DNA from: Istiophorus platypterus
Taxonomy: Eukaryota; Chordata; Actinopteri; Istiophoriformes; Istiophoridae
Assembly: GCA_016859345.1 (NCBI GenBank)
Contig: CM029124.1
Span: 6,532,001-6,596,000 of the forward strand
DNA length: 64,000 nucleotides
Direction of reading: 5' to 3'
Shown in pieces: positions 24,882 to 36,216 of the stretch. The translations under genes were made by a program, and so were the position numbers. The notes beneath the pieces are model-generated. The model was not told where the DNA came from and ran no database searches. It saw only the letters and a list, made by a program, of their open reading frames with translations. The first letter of the stretch is position 1. The number at the start of each line of letters is the position of its first letter.

Positions 24882-26095
24882 GTCACCTTTAAAGGATCAT
24901 CGATCAAAGTTGTTCTCATTCTGATTCAGAGTTTCACTATTACTGCTAGTTTTATTTATTAGAAAACACAAACCTGAAGCACACAAACCACACTTTTTGC
25001 ACTAGGCAACGTTCAGATAATTACTTGGCATTCTTTGCTACACTGGCATTAACAGTTCAACTGCATCTGTCCCCCTCAGACGCACCGAGGTACGTTCAGG
25101 GGCCTGTGACAAAACAGCAGCCAGCCCCCGACTACAATTTCCTAGCGTCCGACAGAAACGGTAAACACAAAGTCACGTCATATATGAGGTGGACAATTTT
25201 TCCCCAGATAGCAGAGGCTGGGTTTGTCCCCGTGGGACGTAGACAGCCGTCGCTGGAGGTGATCGTCCCCCACCGACCTATTTTACAAAGCACACCCGAA
25301 AAGCATCGCACCGCAGCTACGCCGCTTTAAAATGTACATGGGAGGCTGATCGGCTTTTCTCGGCGTCTTCTTCTATCACAATTAGTCAGAGAGCAAAGGA
25401 GAAGATGTTGAGGCTGGGCTTTGATGCAATCAGGCGCGGTGTGCTTTTCAAAAAGTGAAAAGGAAGCAGAGAGGATAAGAGAACGGTGGGGAGGAGAGCT
25501 GAAATCTGCTTTTCCTCTTTCTCTGCCGCTGATATTTTGAAGTTGAAAGAGGGGAGAAAATGAAAGAGAGAAGGGCGAGAAAGAAGCAGAAACGATAGAA
25601 GAAAGAAATCAAGAGCAAAACACAGATTTTCCACAAATAAGAGCATTTCGACTCTTTTTAGTTTTGGCATTTAAATAAATAAAAACAAGACTTAAAAACT
25701 AGTCCCTCCTCTAATTTAGATTCAGTTTGAGAATGAGCTCAAATTTCCTTTCCTCTTTTTTTTTCGTGCCACTGATATTTTAAGGTAAAAAATAAAATAA
25801 AATAAAATGAGCAGAAAGGAAAGTAAAAAAAAAAGAAGGGTGTAGTTGAATTGTAAAAACGGACACCAACGTACTACACCAAAATGAAAAGGAAAAAAAA
25901 AACGTGGGAGGCTTTTAATGCACATACTAAAATGGTTAGTCAAACCCTCTGCATTATATTCATTAGTCATAATTTGGATTTCATTATGAAGCATTAGTTT
26001 CTAAAACGTGGGTTCAGTCTGAATCATGTCACCTTCAATGCTTCATCGATCAAAGTGGTTCTCTTTTTGATCCAGTTTCACTGCAGGCAGAGGAA
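24882..26095. repeat. Region with diverged local duplications
   Basis: Two pairs of similar segments lie here. The first pair is at about 24882-24950 and 26025-26095; both contain atcgatcaaagt, gttctc and gtttcact in the same order, 1.15 kb apart. The second pair is at about 25498-25580 and 25735-25830, about 240 bp apart; both contain an 'ctgatatttt' word after a pyrimidine-rich tcctctttttctct-like stretch, followed by A/G-rich sequence. Both pairs are clearly diverged. The intervening sequence shows no gene. Confidence 0.5.
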
Positions 26096-28599
26096 TAGAA
26101 AACTATCCCTTTTTTTTTTTTTAACTTTTTTACCTCTGAATGTCTTGAGGCAGCAACAGGAGAAATAAAATTTTTTTTTAAATGAAATTAATGGTAAATT
26201 AAATTAAAGGTACGAAACACGCCCGGGAGTAAAGAGGAGAGGGGGGGACGGGTGTGGGAGGGAGAGACGCCTTGGTTAAATCGCGGTGCGCCCAGACTCG
26301 GCTGCAGTGAAAGGGGCCCGGTCGCGGCGCTGAGGTGTGGGAGGCTGCAGAGATGGAACAAAGTCCGTAGGAGAAGCTGTGGCCTCTGCTGCCGTGAGAC
26401 GTGAAAACGACACCCCCATCTGTTCAAAGGGCTGAAGTGGTGAGAGAGCAGCCAGCCATAACTAGACCCCACACTCCTCCACAATAACTGAATTTGCCTC
26501 CAGATAACGACCCCTTTATGGATGCACACATTTTGTGGTTTTTCTTTTTTTTCTCTCCTGGCGCTTAGATGCAAGACTCTTTTTTTGGGGGGGGGTCCAC
26601 GGACCACGGCGCTCTATTTTCCAAAACAATCCTATAAATCTCTTTGTCCCATAAATATGCTCTCGGTGATCTGAGCGAGCCCTGAATCACACGCTATTGA
26701 GGAGGATTAAATTGAGCGGTTTTGAGCCTTACCCATTGTGACTAATAATACAACCCCGGGCCGCCTGTAGCTGGTGTAAAATGGAACCAGCTCGGGTGCA
26801 AGACTACGTAGAGAAAGTGAATGAGTAACACTCTCCCCTACTTTAGAGAGAACGACACCCTGATGGCCTCGAGCGACCCCCCCCCCCCCCCAAAACCAGC
26901 CACGCCATACGTTATGACAGCGCTGCCCGGGGTTTGACCTCAGTAACCAACGATGGGGAAATGTGTGTGAGCGGCGACTGTCAAGCGTTTAAAATCTAGA
27001 AAGTTTACCAGTATGAATTATCTGTTTTGTTTGGGGTTTTTTTGGCTACATAGTGCACTCGTCAACCATTTCAGAGAAAATGCCCACAACACAGCAAAAG
27101 ATAGAAGCCGTGGCGCTACAGCACACTGCGTTTACCTGAACATCTCACAAGCACATTTATGTAACAATACGCCTATCAGAGATGGTGCACAGATGATGAT
27201 TTATACAGGACAGAATGAAACGTATTTTTTTGGAGGGGGTATTTTCTTAATTTTTCCTAAAGGAAGATTGGTCCCAAATTTTTTTTGGAGGGCCAGAGAG
27301 AGTCTTCAATGTTTTAACACGCCAGATTTATACCCAGCTTCATTGTTTCCTTGCAGAATTTACTATTTACAAAAAGGTTAAGTGGGCACATCAAAATAAT
27401 TATGTCATAAACGTGACTATTTGTGTGCACCATGGAGAACAAAAGGTTCATTTGGAACCTGGAAACGAAACGCTCTCGGCCTCCGGTCGGCCGTGAAGAC
27501 TCACAATTGATAAATGTGGATTGAAACTACTCAGACAGAAGTGAGCGACAGGATAACGAGTCCTCCAACGTCAGAGCTATTCTTTTGAAAATTTATCAGT
27601 TAGGATGTGTCTGACCAGTGGTTTCTCGCAGCGCCGAAGCCAGAGAAAACGTCTAGGACGAGCATCTGACTTCTGAAACATGGGGAATGTGATATAGTAG
27701 AAATACTGTTGATGTTTCCATTTCTTTTCAGAGATACCGGAAGTAAGAATTCAAGATTTCAGCGTTAGGTTGATGATTCTTTTCTCTTTTATTCCCCCCC
27801 GATGGTGCACTGGAGTTCTCACTAGAAAGTTGCTCAAGATGGCGACGAGGACACCACAAAAGGGGGGAAGTCAAGGACACTGAACTTCCAGTAAACTACA
27901 GTGATGTTTACAGTAGGACTTACAGGAAACACCTGACAACCTGACCAGCTAACAGTCTAACCATTGAACTAAAAAGCAGCATCACAAACCACAAGTTTTT
28001 TTATTGGGCAACGCTTCCCAGCAACAGGCAACAATGGGAGACAGCGCTCACAGCAAAGCTCCAAATGTGCGTCGGCCGTGTGATCAACACTGTATCCTGT
28101 TTTGCTTTGCCAGGTCATAAAAGAAATGGGAGACAGACAGATGGATGCAGCAGATAAATAGGATATTATATACACATAAAATAAGCATGAAATGAATGTG
28201 AATAAAATGCAGTTTCTATGAATTCGAAACAGTAAACACAGACAAGCCCTTGTGTACAACACACTTCCGCAAGACACAGTTTTGATCTTTTTTGATCAAC
28301 CTCAAAATGCAAAGATATGAGGAGGAAAAAAAAAAAAACAGTGATCAAAGTTGACTCACATCAACAAACAGATGTTCATTAAATAAATCTGACCACCGCA
28401 AGAACTAAAAAAAAAAAAAAAGAAAAAAGAAAGAAACCTCTCAACGGAGCAGTTAATCATCATCGTGTGTTCACCGTATGATGGGTGGCCTCCATGACAA
28501 AGAACAGGCTGTAGTCCCAGCTTCCAATGAGCCTGGAGTCGGACCAACAAACAGACCAGCCTTTCCGATCAGGACATCCCCACCGCATCCGTTTCCGAA
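26096..28599. other. Unique DNA, no gene seen
   Basis: Contains G and C homopolymers (near 26585-26596 and C15 at 26877-26891). A moderately GC-rich part lies at 26220-26500, where a 139-codon minus-strand open frame has no recognisable motif. An A-rich tract lies at 28408-28435. No exon was identified. Confidence 0.45.
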
Positions 28600-28910
28600 G
28601 GAGCTGCAACAATCGGTCGATCACGGAATTGCTCGGCAACTATTTTGACAATCGCTTAATCATTTGGGTCACTAATCAGCCCAAACAATGCCGCACATAT
28701 GATGGTGCACATTTGATGCAGTGTGAAACTGCTGCTTTTCCGTGTCTTGACGTTGCAGTAAACAAAAAACAGAATATTTTTTCGGCCTTTTGAACAGAAA
28801 ACAAGACAGGTGATTACTTCACCTCGGGGAAAACGAGAGAGGAATTTTTTCACATTTTTCTTAGATTTTATGGAATAAATAACTAATTAATTTCAGGGCT
28901 CAGCGGTAAA
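28600..28910 (+). repeat. Teleost dispersed repeat, copy A
   Basis: The phrases gctgcaacaatcggtcgatc, ctattttgacaatcgcttaa, tcatttgggtcactaatcag and cacatttttcttagatttta occur in the order of a repeat I know as one of the commonest in teleost genomes (consensus start 'gctgcaacaattagtcgatt'). A second copy is at 34258-34600. The consensus is rich in ATCGATTA-like words; here many have mutated, so the copy is old. Family assignment is uncertain, possibly a non-autonomous DNA transposon. Confidence 0.7.
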
Positions 28911-30734
28911 ATCAAAAACTATAATATTAATATCTATATAATCTTCTGCATTTCCTGCGGGACATAAGGCCACAGTGAGCTCACTCATAATATATATAGA
29001 GTGAATTTATATTAGGGATATATATTAATGCCTAGAGAGCATTCTGATAAATTGTTAGTAGTAATAATGAAATGTCAACTAAAGAGACATTCACTGTTCA
29101 CTTCACTCAGCTCAAACTGTCTAGAAAGTTCTGAAATATGTGTCACTTAACTTAATGAGGGAGGAAAAGATACAGGCTGCAACACTTTGGTTCGGTTGGA
29201 AGAAATCAGAGGCGTTGCAAAGCCTAAAGTCATTGTGAATGTCAGAGATCACATCACTGTTTTCTGCAGGACTCTAGCAACAGCTCCAGCTAAAATATTA
29301 GGGCCATGTTGCAAAAAAAAAAAAAAAAAATCCAAGAGAAAACAGAACCACCTGCTGCTTCCAAGTGCAGTGAAGCTTATAGAATACAGCACCACGACTC
29401 CCACTCTCTTCCTATATGCAAAGTGTAAACGGATCTAGAAACAATGAGGCCTGTCTGCTAGTGTGTCCCGGGGTTACGCGGGGTCATGGAGCACTTTATC
29501 ATGGCGTGCCAGGTTAGCGAGGGCTGATGCGAGGGGACGTTGTTAAACTCTGCCTCGGGGTCGCCGGCAGGTACATGTCCTTTTCCCCGGACCGGGCCGG
29601 ACCGGGCCACGACATGCTGCCGGGACTCCCGTGCGTCTTTGCCAGCCTCCCGCCCGCCTTAGCCTCCCAACTCTGCCAACCAAGGACGATGTACACCCAC
29701 CCCCCAGACACACACAGAAAATACCTGTTGGAGGAAACGTAACGCAGACCGGATAATGTTTTCAACCGACATAATGACAAAATGTCAACATATGCGACGA
29801 TATCCACTTGTATCGACACCCCTTTGAGTTACGCACTCACAGCACTTGGTGAAGGTTGTGGAGAGATCTCGGTCTGGGTTTACGTGGTGACAAGGCCCAC
29901 GTCGCCCAAAACCCTGAACTCTGGCGACGCAGTCATGCGCCTGTTTATTTCCCGGCATGCAAATCCGATACGCTATATCAATGTAGAAATCAACAATAGA
30001 AAAAAGATAAAATAAATTGCCTCTAAACTTAATCCAAACAACGGTTGTGTTTGTCACCACGGGATAACTGGGAAGAACAATTTAGTTCTATATGAACTTA
30101 CTCTATACAAGACAGGTCGCTTCTTTGAACAGCAGAGGTTACTCGAACAGGTGCCTTTGCCGGGAACTGTTTGCAGGCTTTGTTGACAGTAGGAGAAATA
30201 CACAATATCTACAGCCTTGTTCATCAAAATCTCTGACTCAAATGCTTAAATATCCAGTTGACATTTTAAGATTCTAGCCCCATGAGTCATACGGTCACAT
30301 ATCCAGCGCAGCATACGGGACTTCCAGCTCGTTACAACCAGACAATAGGACTTTTGTTATAGGAATTACTCCCTGACCGCGGCCGATGACCTGGGTGTTT
30401 TCACCGCTCTTTACCCTCCGCTCTACACAAAGCAGCGGCGCCTAAGGCAAAGTTATCAATTAAATATGAAAAAACAAATGCAAGAAAAAAAAAAAAAAAC
30501 AAACCACAGAAATGCCCCATCAAATGTGAAGTAGAACTAATAAACCATAATGTAAGGTGTGAAGTAGAAGATGTGGTGCATCCTCTGCCAGCAAGAGTAG
30601 GTTTTATCTGGTCAAGTGGGAGGCAAACCGACTGTCTGGCAGACAACGTGTACTTAAAACCATAACACTTTTTTTTTCACCTTTCTTTTCTCTCCTAACA
30701 ACGTATGTCTGTTTATCAGTTTCTACATCACAAC
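28911..30734. other. Unique DNA with a CpG-rich patch, no gene seen
   Basis: A CpG-rich patch lies at about 29530-29680, containing a short direct repeat of ccgggccgga. A poly-A run lies at 29311-29329 and another at 30486-30499. Open frames are short and lack motifs. Confidence 0.45.
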
Positions 30735-30744
30735 ACTGCGTTCG

Positions 30745-30823
30745 TGCGTGTGAGTGTGTCTGAGATTGTGTGTGTGTGTGTGTGTGTGTGTTTGTGTGTG
30801 TATGTGTGTGTCTGTGTGTGTTG
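30745..30823 (+). repeat. GT microsatellite
   Basis: TG dinucleotides with several interruptions over about 80 bp. A CA tract of similar structure follows 100 bp downstream, so the two are inverted relative to each other. Confidence 0.95.
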
Positions 30824-30921
30824 GTGGCAGGCAGATGTCTAGCTGTCCCGATGTGAAAGACTGAAGGCCTCCCACGGTCTGGGACAAGAAAACCACACGA
30901 GGGAAAGGTCTCTCTCACATT

Positions 30922-31014
30922 CTCTCTCACACTCACACACACACACACACACACGCACACAAACAAACACACACACACACAAAACCACACATACATATTC
31001 ACACACAAACACAC
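30922..31014 (+). repeat. CA microsatellite
   Basis: Interrupted CA tract that starts ctcacactcacacacacac and contains aaac interruptions. It is largely complementary to the GT tract at 30745-30823. Confidence 0.95.
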
Positions 31015-31063
31015 GTGGGTATACTGAGTCACTGCTGATAAGACAGTGAGTGCTCATTAGAAA

Positions 31064-31200
31064 AGAAAAGAAAAAAAACAACAGCTACAAAAAAAACCCA
31101 ACAGATACAAAAACAAAAAACAAAACAAACAACAACAACAACAACAACAACGCCCCCCCAAAAAAAAAAAACAGCTCCAACAACAACAACAACTAAAACC
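31064..31200 (+). repeat. A-rich tract with (AAC)n
   Basis: Runs of A broken by C, including caacaacaacaacaacaac at 31131-31150 and a second AAC stretch near 31178-31192, around a C7-A12 junction. Confidence 0.9.
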
Positions 31201-31517
31201 CAAGGATTGACGCCTACAACAGATTACAGCTCTACAACCCTCACGCACTGCAACATTTTTCCCACGGTGGAGAAACAGTCACAGGGATTGCGTCGCTTTG
31301 CGTTACTTAAAAAGAAGCACTGTGGGTTTCTCCCATGAGATAACCCACGTTGCAGCCCAGCGATTCGGCAACTCCAAGCTTCACTGAACCCTCCGATACG
31401 TCTTGTAAACCTCTTACGTATCTGCGACATGTTTCACCCACTGTCACGGTGGGAAACGCTGGGGACGGAGCTCTGATTCGCTTTATTGTCGCGGCCTGGT
31501 GAGTTTCTGCCCTAAGA

Positions 31518-31669
<152 letters not shown>

Positions 31670-31765
31670 AAAAAATAAGTCGGGCCCAGCATTTACAGCT
31701 CCCGAGGAACACGCTCGCTATCACCTCACGCGACGAGCGGAACAAATTTAGACAAAGGGTCAACC

Positions 31766-31782
31766 GGGGGGGGGGGGGGGGG
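31766..31782 (+). repeat. G17 homopolymer
   Basis: Seventeen consecutive guanines, about 100 bp after the GATA array. Confidence 0.95.
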
Positions 31783-33100
31783 CCTCAGAAAATACAACCC
31801 ATTAAACGTTTCAGTGGTTACAATTTACACCCCTGAGGCTTGGCAGAGGTTTCCTGGCTCCCTTCGAGCACGTTGAAAACCAGTGGATGTGTTTACAGAT
31901 TTCAAGATTGTTGAACGATGAGGACCACTTTGTCTTGGCAGAAACCTCCTGTGGAATCGTACTTAAGAGTCATCTTCTCATAAAGTTGTTTTTTTTTTGT
32001 TTTTAGGGAGGTTGGGGGTGGGAGTTAATGGTCTGACCAGCAATTGTATACAATAGGTTAACTTCTTGACAAATGGAAAATTACTGTGAAACGGTGCCAA
32101 GCCAGTCCTGAGCATATTACATGTGTAATGCCTCATTGTATAAACACGGCGGGCGTGATAAGCCAATGCGAGAGCAGATGGCGATAAATAATGAGGATGA
32201 TGTTTGGGGCAGGGTTCCTCGTGAGCCTATCGGCACTAATTGTTTTTCTTGGCACGGCCGTTTCCTTAATAAACAGTTTTTACCTCCTTCATCACTTTGC
32301 TGGGTCTCGGACAACTTTGTGCCGCGCTGTCCGCTGAGGCTTCAAGATCAATAAAGTCAATTCAGCCAGATGTCTGGTTATACAAAGTTTTGGATCCCGA
32401 TGAACTAAAGCAAAATTATGATCGCTTTCATCTCGAACCGCGCTTTTGCACCATTCCCCACTGTAATGATCAACTCTGACCAAACTTTTGACCACTGGGC
32501 AGGTTTGACCAAACTTTGAGTTTAGGCCGAGGGTTTTCTGAAAGAGTTTTATTGAGCCTTTAAGGCCACAGACTTTTCTCAATCCATCCTTCACTTGAAA
32601 TGTAAACACGAAAACCAAAGCAGTGGTGGCTTTGTGGTAAGATTCCAGACATCAACAATGGATCAATTATCTGAGGGCACATTTTTAAACAAGTGAGATT
32701 AGGGAGATAAAATCTCACTGTGGAGAATTGTTGCAGCGCTCCAGTGCTGTCCTAGCAGGCAATGTGCAAAGTTTGTCTTTTCAAACTCTATGATTTATGA
32801 CATTATAAATAACGAAAAGGATCTAAAGTCAAACCCCTCTCAAATTGCTGATGCCATCTTAGTCACCGCTTTGGCTCTTTTGGGGTTTGTCTGTTTTTGC
32901 CAGCTGGCAGTTTCCTCTGCAATTTTGAATCAGTGCAACAATAAATCAGGATGGCAGGTCCAGCTGAATTAAACCTCAGGCTATTTGGTCTTGTTCAGTT
33001 TTGGGTCCCGTTCCATCTTTTGAGGAACAAAAAATATATATATAAATAAATAAAAATAAAAAGCCGACAATGACATTGGCCCGAGACACCACATTTAAAA
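31783..33100. other. Unique DNA, no gene seen
   Basis: Non-repetitive DNA apart from a T run at 31989-31998 and an AT tract near 33031-33060. A candidate regulatory block inside is listed separately. No coding exon was recognised. Confidence 0.45.
32095..32285. promoter_or_regulatory. Possible conserved non-coding element (weak)
   Basis: A stretch of about 190 bp free of simple repeats, containing a ccaat word, cagatgg E-box, gataaata GATA word, taatgaggatgatg and cactaattg. This kind of composition is common in vertebrate developmental enhancers. The basis is composition only; conservation cannot be tested here. Confidence 0.2.
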
Positions 33101-33115
33101 AAAAATATAAAAAAA

Positions 33116-33274
33116 ATAAGAAAAATAAAAAAATAAGAAAAATAAAAAAAATAAGAAAAATAAAAAAATAAGAAAAATAAAAAAAATAAGAAAAATAAAA
33201 AAATAAGAAAAATAAAAAAAATAAGAAAAATAAAAAAATAAGAAAAATAAAAAAAATAAGAAAAATAAAAAAAA
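33116..33274 (+). repeat. A-rich satellite with alternating 17- and 18-bp units
   Basis: Nine units each begin ataagaaaaat and end in a run of A. Their starts are at 33116, 33133, 33151, 33168, 33186, 33203, 33221, 33238 and 33256, so lengths alternate strictly 17, 18, 17, 18 and so on until the last. The true repeat unit is therefore a 35-bp dimer present about four and a half times with no substitution that I can see. The Phe/Leu/Tyr-rich minus-strand open frames here are artefacts. Confidence 0.96.
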
Positions 33275-33374
33275 TGCAGACTTTGAAAGACAATCCACAT
33301 TACCTTTCTGTGACCCCCCAAAAAATGACTATTGCCACTTAGATTAGGTTAAAAAAGCTAATTACATTGTCAGC

Positions 33375-33540
33375 TGTAGCACATTGAATATAATCAGTTG
33401 TCAGTTTATTAGGTACATCTTATAAAACTGATCCAGTCTGATACAACAGCCCAGCAGCGAAACCTCCCTCCATAAAGGTCACAACGTTCAGTCTATCATT
33501 AAACTGTTTTAAAGAGGTGTGAATTTAACTCTGTGGTTGT
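33375..33540 (+). repeat. Probable teleost dispersed repeat with 'tttattaggtaca' end
   Basis: The sequence agtttattaggtacatctta is followed by atccagtctgatacaacagc, then a 'cctccataaaggtcacaacgttcagt' segment and aaagaggtgtgaatttaact. I recognise this order from a repeat found in many fish genomes, possibly a non-autonomous DNA transposon. Only one end is clear, and the right boundary is uncertain. Confidence 0.45.
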
Positions 33541-34257
33541 TTCCCAGGCTGCTATTGAACCACAATGCACAAGTGAGCCGCTCGACTTTACCGGCTCGGC
33601 CGTCGTGCAGAGCCTCGCCCCGGCCCGCCCGGTCGGAGGCCCCGGTCACGGTCGCGGGCCACGAGGTGAGACGCGGCCACGCGAGTCAAAATCCTGCGAC
33701 CGCCCCCGGCACACGGTCGCTCTGTGACAGATCGTTTCCTGTGGTGTGGGCCGGCAGGCGGGGACACGCAGGCCCGTGACAAGGGAATTCGTTATGAACC
33801 GACTGTTTCGCACAAACAAACAGATGACGAGCGGCGGGGATATTCTCTGCGTGTTTGCGTGTTCCAGGAATGCAGTTAGTCAGCTTCAGGGTGAAACAAT
33901 AGGGCTTTTTTTTTTTTTTTTTGTGTTTTTTTTTTTTTTTTATCTTGTTAACTTCTGAAAAACAAAACCGAGAAAAGGTTTGTGGGTTTCAGGCAATGCC
34001 TTACTATTCAGGGAGATGTATTTGACAGGAGGCAACAGTATTGCTGCATGCTGACATTTAACATTTTGTGTGATGGAGTGTGTGTTTGTGTGTGTTTGTG
34101 TGTATGTGTGTTTGTGTGCCACCTGTGGAGCCAAACAAAGCCCACACACTTCTCTCACCTGAACTCAACACATAATGTTACTTTTGCCCCCCCGGCCCCC
34201 AAATTTTCAGTCTCGATGCAGCACCACATGAAAGCTTTCTCATGTCTTGACAACAAT
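33541..34257. other. CpG-rich patch, T runs and a GT tract
   Basis: A CpG-rich patch at about 33580-33790 has no identifiable exon. Two long T runs lie at 33907-33922 and 33929-33942. A GT tract with T interruptions lies at about 34078-34118. No gene was recognised. Confidence 0.5.
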
Positions 34258-34600
34258 ATTTATGAACAGTTGATTGAACAATTAGTCTACTAATCAATTA
34301 GTCGGTCGATAGAAAATCAATTTGGAAACTAAACCGTAAGAGATTTATTGTGAATGTAATAATTTAAGGCAATATTCATTGGATTATGCTTCAGTTCTGG
34401 TTCCTTTGTGAATATATTGGAGGTTTTATTTGACTGAATACAGTCAGGTGCTGGACTGTTGGTCCAATCCAACAACAAAAAAAAAAATCAATTGGAAGAC
34501 ATCAATTTGGATGTTTTACACTATTTTCAGGAAGCTTTATGGAACAAAAAACAAATCAAAAGATTAAGAAAATAACCGGTAGATTATTCTGACTAAAAAA
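34258..34600 (+). repeat. Teleost dispersed repeat, copy B (family of 28600-28910)
   Basis: Starts with attgaacaattagtctacta and cagttag-like words, passes through ctggactgttggtccaatcc, and ends with agattaagaaaataaccggt. This is the layout of the repeat at 28600-28910. It preserves the 'ggactgttggt' part that copy A has lost, while copy A preserves more of the start. An A run at about 34480-34490 interrupts it. Confidence 0.68.
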
Positions 34601-35687
34601 ATGTACCTTTGGATCTGCACTGAATAATATCCACAGAAATAAATTAAACACAAAATGGTTTATTCTATCACAATCACTGTCTTGTCAAAATATTGTATCT
34701 GAGTAACTCCCTTGCCAGTATACACTATCTGACAAGATAACAGCAAACAGGAGCAGCTGGGCTGTTAACTTGCCAAGTATCCAAAAGTCGAGAAAAAGAA
34801 TAAAAATAAAGATTTTTTTAAAATGAAAAATGAATCATGCACATTAATCACTTTTATCTAAAATATGTCAAGAATGGGGCCCATAACAAATTGCTTCAGG
34901 TGTCCTTTTGTTATATGTTCAGCAATTATGTGCACAAGACAGAGTCAACAAAGCACACCCTCAGCTCAGCTCTTCACACGCTCCTGTAGATTTCTCTTCT
35001 TTTTTTTTCCCCCCCCTTTTTTCAAAACTGCATATTTTTAGACTCCTGCACACTCAGTAACAGGGTGATGTACCTGCTATTTACAGCTGCGTGCAAGATT
35101 CAAATTAGTTTTTTCCTTTAAATGTTAAGGTTCAAAGGTCACGCTCATCTGCTCTAAATGCCATGCTAACAGCAGCAGCCCGTGGAAGGTCAGGAAATGC
35201 ATCGTATTGCAGAGAGGAAAGTGACATTTCTGACAGAAGAGCTCGGCCAGGTGGTTACTGTTTCACCTGGTTTTACTGTAAAAAAAAAGAAAGAAAAATC
35301 ACTATGCTCCTTTTACTATGCCATGCGGTTGCAACTGTAGAAATCCTCCTCCATGCATGTGCATCTCTCTGCTGCAAAAAAAAAAAAAAAAAAAAAATAC
35401 AGCTATAAGATGGCTGCTGGTGTGCAGATGCTCTGAGAGTGCCTACATTTCTTTGTAATTATTCTGTTGTTTCTTTCCTCCCATTTTGTTTATTGTCTTA
35501 CTTGCTTAGGTGATATTTCCTCTTTCAAGGAAAATAACAAGTATGCTAATTATACAGTTTTTGGCTTTAGGGGCCTTAATATGTTATCTGCTCTCCATCT
35601 AAGTCAAAAGTACAGACAAGTGCAATGACTTTAAGCTAGAAACACAAACAATTCTGATCTTTGGTGTGTTTATTGAACACACCTGTT
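34601..35687. other. Unique AT-rich DNA, no gene seen
   Basis: AT-rich, complex sequence with a mixed T/C run near 35002-35022 and a long A run at 35376-35397. No gene or known repeat was recognised before the Tc1-like remnant. Confidence 0.5.
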
Positions 35688-36216
35688 AACCATTCATGGA
35701 AAAAGTAAGTTAAACCTTGGATTTAATTACCGTCCAAACCATCTTTGGCAGCAAGAACCTAAAACAAGCGTTTTCTGCAGCCGTGGATCAGGCGTACACG
35801 GCGTTGTGGAGGAAATCTGGACCATTCTTCCTCACAGAGCTGCTTCGACTCGGCCACTTCCTCGGGATGTCTGGTCTGGACGGCTCTCTTGAGCTCAGTC
35901 AACAGCGTCTCTGCGGGGTCGGGGTCTGGGTCAGGGTCTGGACTCTGAAGGAGCTGCCCCAAAAGGGGATTTTCTTTATTGCAATTCATTTTTTTAGTCA
36001 CTCTGTAGTAGATTTACTCTGATTTTTAGGGTGGTTGCCCTGTTGCATCAACAAACTTGATGAACAATACATCTAAAAATAACTTTGACATGGGTAAGCA
36101 GCTAAAGTGATTTTGGTCAGAACTGATGAACATGACAGAAAATGACCAAATACTTAAGACAAATTTCTAAATAAAAACAGGTAATTCCAGAGGTTTCACT
36201 TTTTCTTGCCACTGTA
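35688..36216 (-). mobile_element. Tc1-like DNA transposon, internally deleted
   Basis: The ends are inverted copies. The left end reads tggaaaaagtaagttaaacc (35697 on). The right end at 36191-36216 reads aggtttcactttttcttgcc then actgta, whose reverse complement is the same pattern. The element is only about 530 bp, against roughly 1.2-1.6 kb for intact family members, so most of the transposase has been deleted. The retained part is the C-terminal coding end, in minus orientation. The terminal phrase 'actttttcttgccactgta' is one I know from a widespread teleost Tc1-like family, distinct from that of the copy at 8236-9584. Confidence 0.85.
35742..35980 (-). pseudogene. Tc1-like transposase C-terminal fragment
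   Basis: On the minus strand the frame reads LLQSPD, then a Pro-Asp repeat, then ETLLTELKRAVQTRHPEEV and EEEWSRFPPQ...RLIHGCRKRL. This matches the C-terminal end of Tc1-like transposases, in which SPDLNPIE and 'W.DLKRAV..RHP' precede the final helices. The Asn-Pro step after SPD has been replaced by four Asp-Pro pairs. At DNA level this is a short tandem of gggtc/gggtctg, so slippage at the catalytic motif is likely. Everything upstream of the last third of the protein is missing, so it cannot be active. Confidence 0.88.

Noticed and set aside
26188..26607. 139-codon minus-strand open frame in a GC-richer patch
   Set aside because: Starts in a G-run region, has no domain, and the openness is explained by local GC content.
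33095..33321. Phe/Leu/Tyr-rich minus-strand frames of up to 108 codons
   Set aside because: Produced by the 17/18-bp A-rich satellite; not a membrane protein.
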